Assembly: GCA_021307315.1 (NCBI GenBank)
Contig: JAJSPD010000010.1
Location: 62,001 to 126,000 of the forward strand
Origin: Bisporella sp. PMI_857
Lineage: Eukaryota > Ascomycota > Leotiomycetes > Helotiales > Helotiaceae
Length of the DNA: 64,000 bases
Direction: 5' to 3'
Of the stretch, positions 1-11,676 are shown piece by piece (within the stretch, counting starts at the first letter, position 1; each line of letters begins with the position of its first letter). Position numbers and translations under genes: made by a program. Under the pieces are notes generated by a model. That model was not told the origin of the DNA and did no database searches. It worked only from the letters and a program-made list of their open reading frames with translations.

Positions 1-2
1 TG

Positions 3-800
3 TGTTACTACTCTGATTTAGACTCTTACGCTAAGAGCTGGCAATCACTGCGACTACCTCAGATCTATGAATCATTGGGCGAGAATAAAAGCTCAGTCGG
101 GCTTTGGTGCGAGCGTTTCGCCACCTCGGCTAGCCGACTAGAGACTAATTACTCTGGTCTGGACTATCTTCCAGGCCTTGCGAGACTCCCTCGAGCAGAA
201 CCTGCTGAGCATACCTATTCTGCATACTGGGGCGCTGCACGTGATCGTATCCCTGATTCAAGCCATGACCTCTTTCTACCTGCTGCAGAAACCGAAACCG
301 CACCGCCTAACCCCTTTCCCCAAGGCCGTGGGGAATATTTGTCAGGCTCCAACTATGAGAACATAGTGCACATCAGATCTGGGCAGTTCTGGGAGAACTG
401 CGGAAGTGAAGAACGCGCGGCCTACGAGACCAAGCTCGAGCCCGCTTTGAGAACTGGATTGAGCTATCTGTGGGAGAACTCATCTGCCACTGGAACAATT
501 GGCTTAAGGTTTCTCCGAAACAAAAGTAGTAGAACAGAGCAAATACTGGGGGAAACATGCGCCGCTGGGTTTTTCCGCAGCCTTGCCGACCTAGAGTCAT
601 GGGCTGAGAAACATCCCTCTCATAAGGCCATATTTCTTGGAGCCATCAAGCATGCGAAGACGTTTGGGGAAAGGCGCAGGTTGAGGACTTGGCATGAAGT
701 GTCTGTACTTAAGGCTGGGGATGTTCACTTTGAGTATCTGAATTGCACCCAGTCGACGGGAGCTATCGCATTCGTAAAACTGGACACGCAACAAATCTAG
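3..800 (+). CDS. Aldoxime dehydratase-like haem protein, 3' part
   Basis: The frame is already open at base 3, so the 5' end lies outside the window; about 265 residues are visible. The protein resembles the haem-containing phenylacetaldoxime dehydratase family (OxdA/OxdB type), which dehydrates aldoximes to nitriles. Visible family signatures are YWGAARDRIP, ETCAAGFFRSLADLESWA, HPSHKAIF and LRTWHEVSVL, ending in FEYLNC. From general family knowledge, the proximal haem ligand and the catalytic histidine should be among the His residues of HPSH and WHEV; I could not align to assign them. No intron is needed in the visible part. The stop is TAG, with AT-rich sequence and AATAAA-like words downstream. 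Converges on the minus-strand ABC transporter. Confidence 0.8.
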   Translation, partial: CYYSDLDSYAKSWQSLRLPQIYESLGENKSSVGLWCERFATSASRLETNYSGLDYLPGLARLPRAEPAEHTYSAYWGAARDRIPDSSHDLFLPAAETETAPPNPFPQGRGEYLSGSNYENIVHIRSGQFWENCGSEERAAYETKLEPALRTGLSYLWENSSATGTIGLRFLRNKSSRTEQILGETCAAGFFRSLADLESWAEKHPSHKAIFLGAIKHAKTFGERRRLRTWHEVSVLKAGDVHFEYLNCTQSTGAIAFVKLDTQQI

Positions 801-1023
801 CATTTGCTGGAGGTTTTAATGGAGTTAGAGGCAGAAAAATATTAAAATCGAAATTACAGCGTAACAAACTAATAAACTAGTGTATTTTAACTTGTCTCCT
901 GAGCTCCTTATAGTAGGCTTTAGTAATCTTAATAAAAAATATTAAAAACGTGATGAGTTACTATAAAAGGTGTTAAGTGCCTCTTCCCACACTTACTACT
1001 TAGCTTCTGCTTTTCAACCACCT

Positions 1024-4000
1024 TCAAGATATTACCATTTTGCTAAACATGGACTGTTCCTTCAGCAATACAGCTGGAGATCCAAACTCAATTAGTGCAC
1101 CAGCGTCAAATACTGCAACTTTATCATAGTCCATAATATTTTGCAAGTGGTGCTCCACGCAAATGACGGTATGCTCAAGGAACTCATTTCGAATGAGTGA
1201 CTGCATTAATATATTAGTTTCACGGTCCACGCTACGAAAGTTAGTGCTAGTGGCCTTTCCAGAAAAGGCGAAACATACCTGCTGACCGCTTCATCTAGAA
1301 TGAGGATATTGGCGCTACTCAGCATTGCCCTAGCCAACGAGAAAAGCTGCAATTGACCATGGGAGAGATGCAGGCTATCTACAGATTTGTCCAGTCCAGC
1401 ATTGCTTATGATGTCCCAGAGCTGTACTTTGCGCAACGCCTCCTCTACTTTGGTCTCTTTTACGCAACCTTGAGGATCAAGGTTAAATCGAATACTGCCA
1501 TCGAGCAGCATGCAATCCTGAGGCACCGTAACAAATGCAGAGCGCACACTCTCCCTAGGCAATGTAGCGACATCGAGCCCATCGATAGATATTTTTCCAC
1601 TCGAAAGGTCCAGTATCTGCAGGAGGCATAGAATGAAGGAGCTTTTGCCACTCCCTGTGCGGCCGCAAATAGCAATTTTTGAGCCTTGGGGGATTGAGAG
1701 TGATATGTTTTGCAATACTAGCGAATCCGCACTGTGTGAAAAGTTAGAATACGCGTGACTAACTATGGATAATTACTTGCCTATATGAACAGCTTATATT
1801 GTCAATTTCAATAGATCCTTTTGGTCGCCAAGTGGATAGTTCCAGTGCTGAGTCCTGTCGAGTCTCCAAGGGGGTTTGTAATGAGAAAGCTCTCACGCGC
1901 GACACGGCCCCAATTGAAGTTTCCAGCAAAGTCCACCTCTGGACAAACAAGACTAGATGTTGTCCGCAAGTGAGTACATTTACAAGTGCAACGCCAGTGC
2001 TGCCGCCACTTGTTTCACTTCTAAACTTGAGAGCAAACACAACCACAAGTATAGACAACACTGTGAGCAGCATATCGAGCACCAATTGAAGCCAACGCTG
2101 AATGCAATAGAGCAAATAGAAAGGCTTTTGCGCTGCGTCAAGAAGTATTTGATTCCGTTTCCGAAGGTTTTCTTGCCAGCCAAAAGATCTAATAGTAGCT
2201 AGACCGTTCAGAGTTTCGACGAATAATGAATAGACGGGTGCCTTGGCTTCAAGGTCGAGATGGCGAAGCTGCCGTGACGTTCGAAGATAACCTTTCTGAA
2301 TGATATACACGACAGCCAAAGTAAATGGCATAACGGCAGTAACATATTTAGCTGTGATACACACCATGATCAATCTTGCGATTGTTGTGCTGAAAGCTGT
2401 AGTGATGTAAGTCAACAACCTGCCAGATAACTAATGATTAAGCGAACAGACCTTCAGCTGCGCTCATGCCAGATGTTGTGACTTCAAAGTCTATGAGTTG
2501 TATATCCTGGCTGAATCTGTTTAAAATAGTTCCGATGTCAGTCTTCATGTGGAAGGTCAGTGGTGCCCTGTAAATAATATGTTAGGTTACGATACAATAA
2601 CTTGAGAGGGAACCAACCATAATGCACGTCGTAAAAGAAGCTCATGGAGCTTTCTGCCGGAATTTGGCGCTATTATAATGATCATTTTCCTATAGATAGG
2701 TACGATTAGAACTTATCAAGCATGGTAAAGAATAAAACTAACCAGCAGAAAAGCAATAATGCCAACAGCCCCAACACGCCCAATAATGCATAGACTCCTA
2801 AATACTTGCCAATTTCCTGCCCAGGACGCTCCTCATTTGCAGCGGACCACCAATATAACCAGATGGCTACGTATATTCAGCAGCGTTCTACTTGGCTGCT
2901 TGTTAAACTTACTCGGAAATACCAGACAAAAAGAATAAACAAGCAAAGAGCTTGAAGCGATTATCACATTGTCAATCCCGGCAAAGCCAAAATAATACTT
3001 GTAAAGGGAGAAATCTCCAGATTTCCTGGCAATATCGGCGGGGCCATCACGGACTGAGCTCATCGTTACATGTTGGACCTGCCCCCTCGAAATCCTAATA
3101 TCCTCGGAGGTTGTGGATCCCGATTCCACTTTGATCGTAAGATCTCTGATGTATCCATCAATTTCGTTTAATCTTTGAAAGTTTCCCTGCTGAGTGATAT
3201 TGCCGGATGCATCAATGACTATGATCTGAGAAGCATGTGGCAGATGTCGCACTAGCTTGAGTTAGATCTTTTGCAACTTCGGTTGAACTCACTTACCACG
3301 ATGTGTGACTAAGATAGCAGTGACGCCATGCTTGCGAAGTAAACCGTCCGGTCCAAAAACACGGGAGAAGACTCTATCTTCGGTACTTGTATCCAGCCCA
3401 GAAAGAACATCGTCAAATATGGCAAGCTCCTTCCTTGAGTAAAGTGCTCTAGCGAGCGACTGTGCGCAATTAATGAATATCATATCTCCACAAGGCTATG
3501 TATAGCTTACTATGCGTTGCCGCTGGCCACCACTTATAGCGATTCCCCTACTGCCAACAATAGTTTGGTCTCCCTGTGGGAGCTGTTCCAAATCCTGCCC
3601 AAGTGCGCATGTGTGGAGAACAGCATTGTACCATCCCTCATCAAACGGGAAGTTTGTTACACCAACAATGTTCTCGCGAATGGTGCCATAGGTCACCCAC
3701 GGACTCTGATCGCAGAAGGCTATTTCTTTGAAAGTCACATCAAGGCTACCGGTGAATATCCCAGCCTCTCCCAAAACTGTCTTCAGAAGTGTCGACTTGC
3801 CACACCCGATCGGACCTACAATCATAGTTAAGGTATCCCGCTTAACTCTGAGACTGATATTGTGAAGGATTTTGCTCGTTTCCCAGCCAATATCGGCATT
3901 TAGAAGAGTAACAACCGGTTTCAAATTATCATTCAAATCATCTACCTGCCTTCCTATGAGGTTAGTCATTGGAATGACATTCTTAGCATTGTCCTCAGTC

Positions 4001-5915
4001 TCAACTAAGGATACCTTCCTTGACGGTGAGACATCAACTAGGCGAGCATTTTTACACCCTGGCTGATTCAGAAATTCTTGAATACGAGTCATTGATCCGA
4101 CGGCAGACATGATTGTAGGTAGAGCTTGAATTAATGTGATAAGTGGAGTCCCAACTAACGCAAGAACCGTGATGGAAGTGAAGGCCTGAGATGTCAAAAG
4201 AGTTCCATTTCCACGAGCCGCCGAAATAATAGTGTAGGTAATGAACGTGAGGGCTGGTCCGGTGACATTAATGACAAGCGCTGGAGAGGCTTTAGCAGAG
4301 TTCGTTACTTCTTTTCGACTAACTTACAAATGACGATGCTTGTAACCTGTAATTTTCTGTATTTCATGGCCAATGAGAGCTCTTCAATTCTTAGATTCTG
4401 AATAACTTTGACCAATGTTTCTGTAAGTCCCATCATCTTGATACCTTTTAATGAGGCGAGTGTTGATTCAGTGGCTTTCAGCCTTTTCTGGACAGCTTTG
4501 AGCCAGGCCCTCTGTCTTTTACCTACCTGTGAGGTTAAAAAGAAGGTACCAAAACCGCATCCTAATGGAAAGCTTTAGCTTCGAGCAATATTCTCGGAAT
4601 TAGCCATATCTTACCAAGAGCCAGTAGGCCTGGAGTGACACAAGCAATCCCGATCTGTGTTTGCAAGATGTATATTGCAATGCCAACTTCGAGCAAGTTT
4701 GCCCACAGCTCGTGTAGGTTGACCATGCATATACATATTCGTTCAACATCAGTGCTCATCAAGACGCTTGGTACAGATTTATTTGGAGAAGCCAATGCCA
4801 GTTTCAAGGTGTTCGAGTATATCATGGAGATGAGACTACCGCGTACCATTGCTATGGTACGGTATACCTTATACCAATAGAATCCATTGGACAGAGCAAC
4901 TCCAGAATATGCCAAAGCAAAAGCACCAACTAGGCCATACTCGGTATTTTTCCTGCGCATCGGTGATTCTAAATAATCAATAAGAGTACGTATTAGAAAT
5001 GGTTGTGAAAACTTGAATCCGATGATACATAGCCGAGGAAATATACTAGCTGACAAAGACCATCGCAAAGTCCAGGCTAGGGTGCGAAGCAAAGCATGAG
5101 GTTTTTCACGCGCTATCTTAGCCCAATCGGTCTCGATATTTCGCTCAAGGACTTCTGCACGATGAGCTTCCTCCAGCCCATTGAGATCAGCCAGAACAAG
5201 AACTTTCTTATATCCCTCAATGAAAAGGCTGTTCAACCACCAAAATACACTCATACTAACGAAGCCACAAGTCATTTCGGACTTGAGGTGACGATATTCA
5301 GGTACCAATAGATGCCTTTTTTCCACGATCTCGAGAAAGAGTAACACAAGTTTCAAGACAGCAGAGAGCGTAAAGGCCCACGTCGTTGTAGCCTCGCCTG
5401 TGATCAGCCATATTGTTCTGCATACTACCGTATCGAAAAGAAGTGTTAGAAGCAAGTAGATCTGCAAAACTGTAGAAGGTCGGAGAGACCGAACATGTTC
5501 AAGTGGTGACAACACAAGGATCCCAGAGGCACCCAGTAGGGATAATGCAGCTGCGGGGATGCTAGAGCGGATGTGAAATAAAGTCGGACTTGTAGACTGT
5601 ATTAGAAGATACACATGAATTGCCGCAAATATTGTTGCAAAGATCTATGAGCGTCCATTATCAGGAGATATGAAGTATAGTGAGGGGTGAGACACCCACT
5701 ATTTTTGATCGTAAGAGCCATCCCGCCCGAGCTTTTGGGGAGCTGCCAAAAAGTCTGTAACCGCGCCAAACCGCTAAGACAAGGAATATCGCAGATGGTA
5801 TAATTGATAAGACCAGGTGCTCAAAGAATAGTGTGAAATCGAAGTTCCCTCGACAGCCTCTAACCACCGGTCCGAAAGAGTTCTCGATATCTGTTCCGCA
5901 CCAATCATGGGACAT
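1024..5915 (-). CDS. ABCC-type (MRP-like) full ABC transporter
   Basis: A full-length fungal ABC-C exporter on the minus strand, split by about ten short introns. The N-terminal hydrophobic TMD0 (starts at 5915, with FGPVVRGCRG) is followed by TMD1 (5614-4200). NBD1 has Walker A GPIGCGKST, signature AISGGQRQR and Walker B ELAIFDD. TMD2 follows (about 3000-1850), then NBD2 with Walker A GRTGSGKSS, a degenerate signature LSHGQLQL, Walker B ILILDEA, and the usual tail VDRETNILMQ to the stop at 1024. The frame stays open across the introns I tested, so the gene looks intact. One intron (1732-1780) fits only as a GC-AG intron. Another near 2400 must use a 55 bp form to stay in frame. Such transporters export conjugates or metabolites from the plasma or vacuolar membrane; the substrate cannot be told. 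Confidence 0.88.
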
Positions 5916-6394
5916 GACTTAATGGGCCAAATCAGCTGGGGATAGTACCACTTGTGGTACCTTTCAATGCGAAATGTTGGAAGAAGGTACAAAGAGTGAA
6001 TTAAGACCGCCGACCAAATTTCGTCAGCATGCTGTTGGTAAAGAAGCCAACCAATCACCTTGTCAAACCAACCGACGCTGCCAAGATCTCCAACACGAAT
6101 CTCTTTCACTTGCATGTAGCAAAAATTGCAGGCAAACGGCCCTTGCTGTTTTATTTCATTCCGTACAGATATGGAACAGAATATGTGAATATTTTTTAAA
6201 GGAGTAGTAGGATAAGATAACCGAGAAGCAGTTAAGATAAAGCATGAATTGTAGTTTCTCTAGACACCCCCAAATTTCCCGCAAATGGTCGGACAAAATG
6301 GTGCATAAAAGACGAATCTAGCATCTGCCTTCTTGCTGCCAACAATCTGTCCGCCGAAGCAAGATCTTTGACTACACTCTTCTACAAAGAAAAA
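5916..6394. other. Gene-free spacer
   Basis: Upstream region of the ABC transporter and 3' side of the Ser/Thr-rich gene. Open frames here are short and without recognisable domains. Nothing else seen. Confidence 0.5.
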
Positions 6395-7287
6395 TCAGCA
6401 TATCTGGCCAATACACACCGTAGGCAGCACCGTCCCAAAGGTGCTTGTTACCCCTCCAGATGGCGGTGTCCAAGTTACGGTCGCTGTATTTGTAGTGGCC
6501 AAAGTTGTGGTGAAAGTAACAGTCACTGGTTGCTCAGATGTACTTGTAATCTCACTTGACGACGAAGACGCGGTGGAAGATGCTGTTGCGAATTATTAGC
6601 TATGCAAGGCAAAAAGGGATGGGCAGGGAGGACTTGTGCTTGTGGGCGATTTTGAAGTAGACGTTGATGTTATCAAAGCTGCAGATACTGTCAGTATCCT
6701 GATGTGAAGCATTTAAGAGGTGTGGGTGCGCACTTGTGGATGTGGATTTCGAGGTTAAGGATGAAGAAATTTCTGCTTGGAATGTGAGTAAACAGCTTAA
6801 TAGATTCGAGATCAGAAGCACACACTGGTTGTTGAGGTATTCTTTGAGGTTGTGGAGGCTGTTATAGACTCTGCTAGAATATGTTATTTACTACAACATG
6901 AAAGACCTTGCTGCCAAGTCATACTTGTGCTAGTTGAGGTAGTTGAGCTTGAAGTTGCTAAGATACACATCAGCCTAAGCCTATGCCTTGAAGCAGCTAC
7001 AACTCACATGTCGAGCTTTTCGAAGTCGAGGTAGGCTTCGAAGATGTGCTAGAGGAGCTCGAAGTTGTTGTAATTGTCGAAGTAGGCAGATCTGTAGGCA
7101 GTGTAAAGGTCGGATTGCCAATGATGACGGTGCGAGAAGTAGCTCCAGGAAATTCAGGAATAGTGAATGTAAATCCAGGTCCTCCGGGGTCGATGGGAGT
7201 TTGTGTGCGTGAGATGATTACCTGCGGTCTGCATTCTGCACTTATTACCAGTAAGGCTACTGCTGCCAATCTCATGTGAAATCTCAT
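6395..7287 (-). CDS. Secreted Ser/Thr-rich protein encoded by symmetric micro-exons
   Basis: Six exons, 213 residues: 7287-7008, 6957-6925, 6873-6826, 6772-6734, 6687-6634 and 6582-6395. An N-terminal signal peptide (MRLAAVALLVISAEC) is followed by a short folded-looking segment, a long Ser/Thr stalk, and a C-terminal block containing PVTVTFTTTLATT and ending VCIGQIC, with two cysteines. No GPI-type hydrophobic tail. The four internal exons are 33, 48, 39 and 54 bases long, all multiples of three, and all five introns are phase 1 with donors after CA(A). Any exon could therefore be skipped or duplicated without breaking the frame. A TATA-like word lies about 85 bp upstream near 7370. The Ser/Thr composition suggests a heavily O-glycosylated wall or surface protein; function unknown. 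Exon sum is 642 bases. Confidence 0.72.
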
Positions 7288-7906
7288 CTCTGATTAAGAA
7301 TGCTGCAGCAATGGCAAGGAGGTGCGTCTCAGCAAAAATTTTGATCCATGAAACTCACGATCGTACATGGTTATATAGAAGTAGATATGAAGACAAGCTA
7401 AAAGGGGGTGTGAAATTTGGTACGAGTATGCATAATGGCTATCTTATACACAACCTGAAGTAGCTCCAGAGAAGAGATACGACGAATCCGACCATATCGA
7501 GTCGAAGCAAACCTAAAGAGGAATGCCGAAAAGGTCTAGCTGAGGAATTCTAGAAGCCATTGGATTTAAAGTGTTCCAATGTTCTGGTTTATTGGTCGAT
7601 CTCCCTGTAGAAGCATGGTAACAATACTTCCGGAATTTTGGCTAAATTTGAAATTTACATCTTCAAGGCAACGTGATAAACGTGCATGGAACTTTCCCGC
7701 TCGTAGGGTCGCAATTTAACTAAAAATAGCGATTATTGAATGTTGCACTATAGACTGCATGTAGATTGCAAATCACCAAATGTAAGACATCATACCCAGT
7801 ATATAGAAATTAAGAACACATCAAAGGGATTCCACTTTACAAAGTCAGGTTTTAGGCTTGCCATATCTAAGCATCTTTCAGCGAATAGGTGCGGATCATT
7901 CCAAGC
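7288..7906. other. Gene-free spacer / promoter
   Basis: Lies between the start of the Ser/Thr-rich gene and the end of the quinoprotein gene. A TATATAA-type word on the minus strand near 7370 probably serves the Ser/Thr-rich gene. Nothing else recognised. Confidence 0.45.
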
Positions 7907-9392
7907 TTAAAGAAGCATGACTACCCCCAAGATTGACAGTATCCACAAACTGGTACATGTAGCGTAACTCAGCTGTGCCGCACCTTTCGTAGGCGATGGC
8001 GACGGAGACGACGTATCTGTTGGAGTCGCGGTCGACAAGCTACCTTTGGCCAATATGTATATTTCTCCTGTGGAATCTGAGCTCATGAATATTCGCCCAT
8101 TTGAGTCTAGTGCAAGCCCCACTGGTCGAAAGCAGCTATCAGGGCATTGCGAGTTGTCTTGGTTGGTCATGATATCCTTAGTAGATGTTGTGCTATCGGG
8201 TGCAGCTACTGGCGAGCCATTATTAAACGCTATGGCGGATATCTTGTATCCTGCAGGGTCTGTTCGATCCCTATTAATTATTAGCTGAGAAGGCTACGGC
8301 GATGAGTGTGTTTACCAGCTCCCATGAAAAGATACATACGCCTCCGTTCCGTTAGGTAGAAATATAATATCCAATGGCGCCATATGTGCCTGAAAAGTTA
8401 ACCTCGGAGGCACACGTTGAGTGGCGCAGAACTCATCATCGATTGAACTGTTTTGATTACCTGAAAACTGACTGCCAACCGAAAGAGATCCGGCATTCGG
8501 TACGTTGGTATCCCACAACGCAAGACAGTCCGGATATCCATAATTTCCACCTTGGTCGGTGGTAGAGCCATTGAGATAGCCATGAAAGTTCATTTCTTCC
8601 CCTGGGTTATCCTCATGTATGTCCACGCCATCCCGTCTGATCTCATCCGCCGAGTTTTCAACACTGTATATTGCCCCGGTCAATGGCTCCTCTGCCACTC
8701 CAACAGAGTTTCGCAGGCCCCAGCCTAATAAAATTCCTTGGCTGGAATAATCATATACACTCCCCCTCAGGTTGGTCAAGTCAAAAGCCTTGATTTGCGA
8801 AATCCCCGATGATATCCTCTGTGCTTGTGAGTCGAAGTTGGAGCTACTGCCACGAGAAATAACAAGAATGCCGGGCTCCTTCTTCGACATCAAAAGGGTT
8901 CGAGATGTATGCCCACCACTATCCATACCACTAACCACCGTAGTTCTGTCGGTCACCGATGGTCCTGAAGCATCATAACTCCATGAATAGACTTCGTCTG
9001 ATGAAGATGCGTAGAGGGTCTTGCCATCTTCAGACAGCGTAATGCCATGATTGAGCTGATAGGTATTAGCACAACATCTTAGTAGATAATAATTTACGCA
9101 CAGAGTCCTGGTCTATTAAGTTCGTCTGTTTCGATACTCTCACGCAACCATTATCACCATCTTCAAGAGCTAAGTGTACGATACCACTACGCCGTTGTAC
9201 CACGAGCAATCCGCCAGCGTTATCGAAGAGAATACCACGCGGAGAATCCAGATCCTGCGCAATGAGAGTTGCATTCCATCCATCGGAAACGACGGGAGCC
9301 GGATAAGAAGCTTGCAACGCTGGGCAGTTAGCTGCTGCAGAACTGCCGAGCCAAAGGACCAGAGATAGGAATGTGCTGGGGAGAAGCTTCAT
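7907..9392 (-). CDS. PQQ-type sugar dehydrogenase (AA12 / sorbosone dehydrogenase-like), probably GPI-anchored
   Basis: A secreted beta-propeller quinoprotein of the glucose/sorbosone dehydrogenase family. The start is placed at 9392 because the next residues, MKLLPSTFLSLVLWLGSSAA, make a good signal peptide; an in-frame upstream ATG would bury it. Visible family segments are WNATLIAQDLDSPRGILFD, LNHGITLSEDG (after an intron near 9060-9105), GWGLRNSVG, PGEEMNFHGYL, GGNYGYPDC, FQAHMAPLDIIFLPNG and AYVSFHGSW, then CFRPVGLALDSNGRIF after a second intron. The C-terminus has a Ser/Pro/Thr spacer and a hydrophobic tail (LWILSILGVVMLL), typical of GPI attachment. Family members oxidise sugars extracellularly and can donate electrons to other redox enzymes. 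Confidence 0.82.
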
Positions 9393-10444
9393 GATTGTAA
9401 AGAAGCGTTGCTGATGGCACAAAGGTCTATTGTGCTATGATCAATTGCCATCATCGATATCCCCAATTCTCAAAGAAATTCAAGAGCATAGCATGATTGA
9501 TATCTTGGATTTTCTTGGTATTCAGCCATCCTGCTGGTGGCATATATATACCCCGCATGGAGCAATGGGAGTCGTAGATCTTAGCCACAGAGTCGTCATC
9601 CCGCGGTCTTTGACGTTGAGCCTTTAAACTCTCCAGCAGCCTTCCATATAGGTGGCAATGAAGCAAAGGTGTAATGATCGTTGCGAGAAAGGCAGAATTG
9701 CGATGATGACAATTCCTTTCATTACGTAGAAATTTGGCGGACACTTGAGGGCTTGGCATTCCGTTTAGACCAGAATAGCCGACTCCAGCGTCCGATCCGG
9801 CCGGGCCGATTAGCTTTATTCGCAGACCTCAGCTTTCAAGCATATCTTCTTCTTCAACAGACTAATAAGAGATAGTACCAATGCGTAAAAGCAAATACGG
9901 GACTGGCAAAGGGGATTGTGCATTGTGCTGGTGACTTCCGTCCGATTAGGTCTTACCGTACTACATTTTGGTGCTGTCTATATAGAAACAACTTAGCAAC
10001 CTGAGAGTCCTCGGATTAGTTCATGTGCTTCAAGTTAGACTTGTGTTGCGTTAGCGTTGAGCATCCAGAAATATTATTCATTTCTCACAATAATCAATCT
10101 TTTAAGTGAGCTCTTTACATGGTGACTTGCGAAGATTTTATGTATTTTTATTTGCTACATTGTTTTAGTAGCGATGGAAGTAGTTGTTCTGAGCCGGATC
10201 TGCACTCCACACAAGTCCCACAGATTAAATGTAGCATCTCGGAGAGACTTAGAATCCAAAATATCAACTAGCAGATGTAATTCATCTCACCTAGGATACA
10301 ACTATGAGAGGGGACTCTGGTCACGTGTAGAGAGGGCCTACCCCGCGATTAGGTACGATGTCAAAAGGAGAATCTATGCTGCTTTTCTGCACATTTGCAA
10401 CGGGCTGATAATTTTCCATTGAAGTTTCGCTAGAACAACCAGAT
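9393..10444. other. Gene-free region
   Basis: Shared upstream region of the divergent quinoprotein (minus) and oligoribonuclease (plus) genes. A minus-strand open frame of about 100 codons at 9451-9759 has no signal peptide or family resemblance. No RNA gene or repeat seen. Confidence 0.45.
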
Positions 10445-11145
10445 ATGGCAGCTTTCCGGACCGCTCATCCTTTAATATGGATTGATTGCGAGGTAAAGCG
10501 ACAGGAACTGAGCAATTGGGTGTTGCATTAATGCGGATATCGAGCTTATGCTAACGCTGGCAGCAGATGACTGGCCTTGACAGGGACAACGACGTAATTA
10601 TTGAAATCTTCTGCTTGATAACAAACGGAAACTTGGAATTACTCGACGAAGAAGGATGGGGCTGTGTGGTACATCAATCGCAGGAAACAATGGACAAAAT
10701 GGTGCATCTGTCACTTCCCCCACCTACCTATATTCAGCACTAAAACTCCCTCCAGGGCGAATGGTGCACCAAAACCCACGGTGCTTCTGGCCTTACGGCG
10801 AAAGTCCTAGCATCAACTACTTCGCCGGAAGAGGCTGCCAGTGGTCTCCTCTCGTACATCACAAAATATGTGCCCGAACCCAAGAGAGCATTGCTGGCAG
10901 GGAACAGCGTGCACGCAGATCAGGCATTTCTGTATAAGCTACCATATAGAAAGGTTCTGGAGCATCTGCACCATCGGATCATGGATGTGAGCACATTGAA
11001 GGAGGTTGCGAGGCGATGGTCGAGCTTGGATGTCAATCTAGGGATTCCGCAGAAAAAGGGATTGCATCGGGCGAAAGAAGATATCTTGGAGAGCATTGAG
11101 GAGGCGAGGTATTATAAGGAGGCTATCTTTCAGCGGGATAAATGA
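10445..11145 (+). CDS. REX2: Oligoribonuclease (Orn/Rex2 family)
   Basis: Three exons (10445-10492, 10567-10701, 10756-11145) give 190 residues, the normal family size. This DEDDh 3'-5' exonuclease degrades the shortest RNA oligonucleotides; eukaryotic members act in mitochondria and nucleus. The motif IWIDCEMTGLD is exo I and is split exactly between E and M by intron 1. LLAGNSVHADQAFL is the exo II region. HHRIMDVSTLKEVARRW and the C-terminal HRAKEDILESI form the exo III / catalytic His region. No obvious mitochondrial presequence precedes MAAFRTAHPLIWIDCE, so a mitochondrial form would need an upstream start. Exon sum is 573 bases. Confidence 0.9.
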
Positions 11146-11676
11146 GGCACCAGGGTGGCAGAGGGCATGAACAGCCAGCGGCAGGAGAATGTCTGACCTA
11201 CGACTGTGGGCTCAATCGGACCCGGTCTCTGCAGGAATAAATCGGGAATAACAATGTCTTGAGCTTCGCAAAGATTCGGAAACTGGTGAGGTCGAAACGG
11301 GATGTTCATCAGTGGAAAGAGGTCAGTTAATTCGAAAATGAAAGTAGAATTCCGATAATTACCAAAAAATTATTGTTGATGATGAGACGCTGTTCAATGT
11401 TTGTTGAGATGTGGCGTATAGGGAGAAGGTGTTTTGCCCCTGAGAGTGGTTCTAGTGATTGGACCAGCCTATTCATGTTTCTTTGCCCCCCCTACAATTT
11501 CTACATGGCTTGCAGGTTGGCGATGACGCCGGTGTCACCCCGCGCAAATCATCGCTGTTTAAAATATCAAGACAATATACTTTTTTTCCCCTCCCCCCCC
11601 CTTCACCTCCTTTCTCCTCTCTTATTCTTCAATCATATCATCGTTTTTCATCTCATTTTGTGATACCATTCTCATC
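11146..11676. promoter_or_regulatory. Phosphoglucomutase promoter region with CT-rich tract
   Basis: No gene. A pyrimidine-rich tract (about 11578-11640, with runs of C and CT) lies just upstream of the phosphoglucomutase start. Such tracts are usual in well-expressed fungal housekeeping promoters. The role is inferred. Confidence 0.5.

Noticed and set aside
2405..2460. Possible frameshift in the ABC transporter near TMD2
   Set aside because: A 55 bp intron (GTCTGT to CTACAG) restores the frame as AAE|AFSTT, so no mutation is needed.
9451..9759. 102-codon minus-strand frame as a gene
   Set aside because: No signal peptide, domain or splice-supported extension, and it lies in a promoter-like region between divergent genes.
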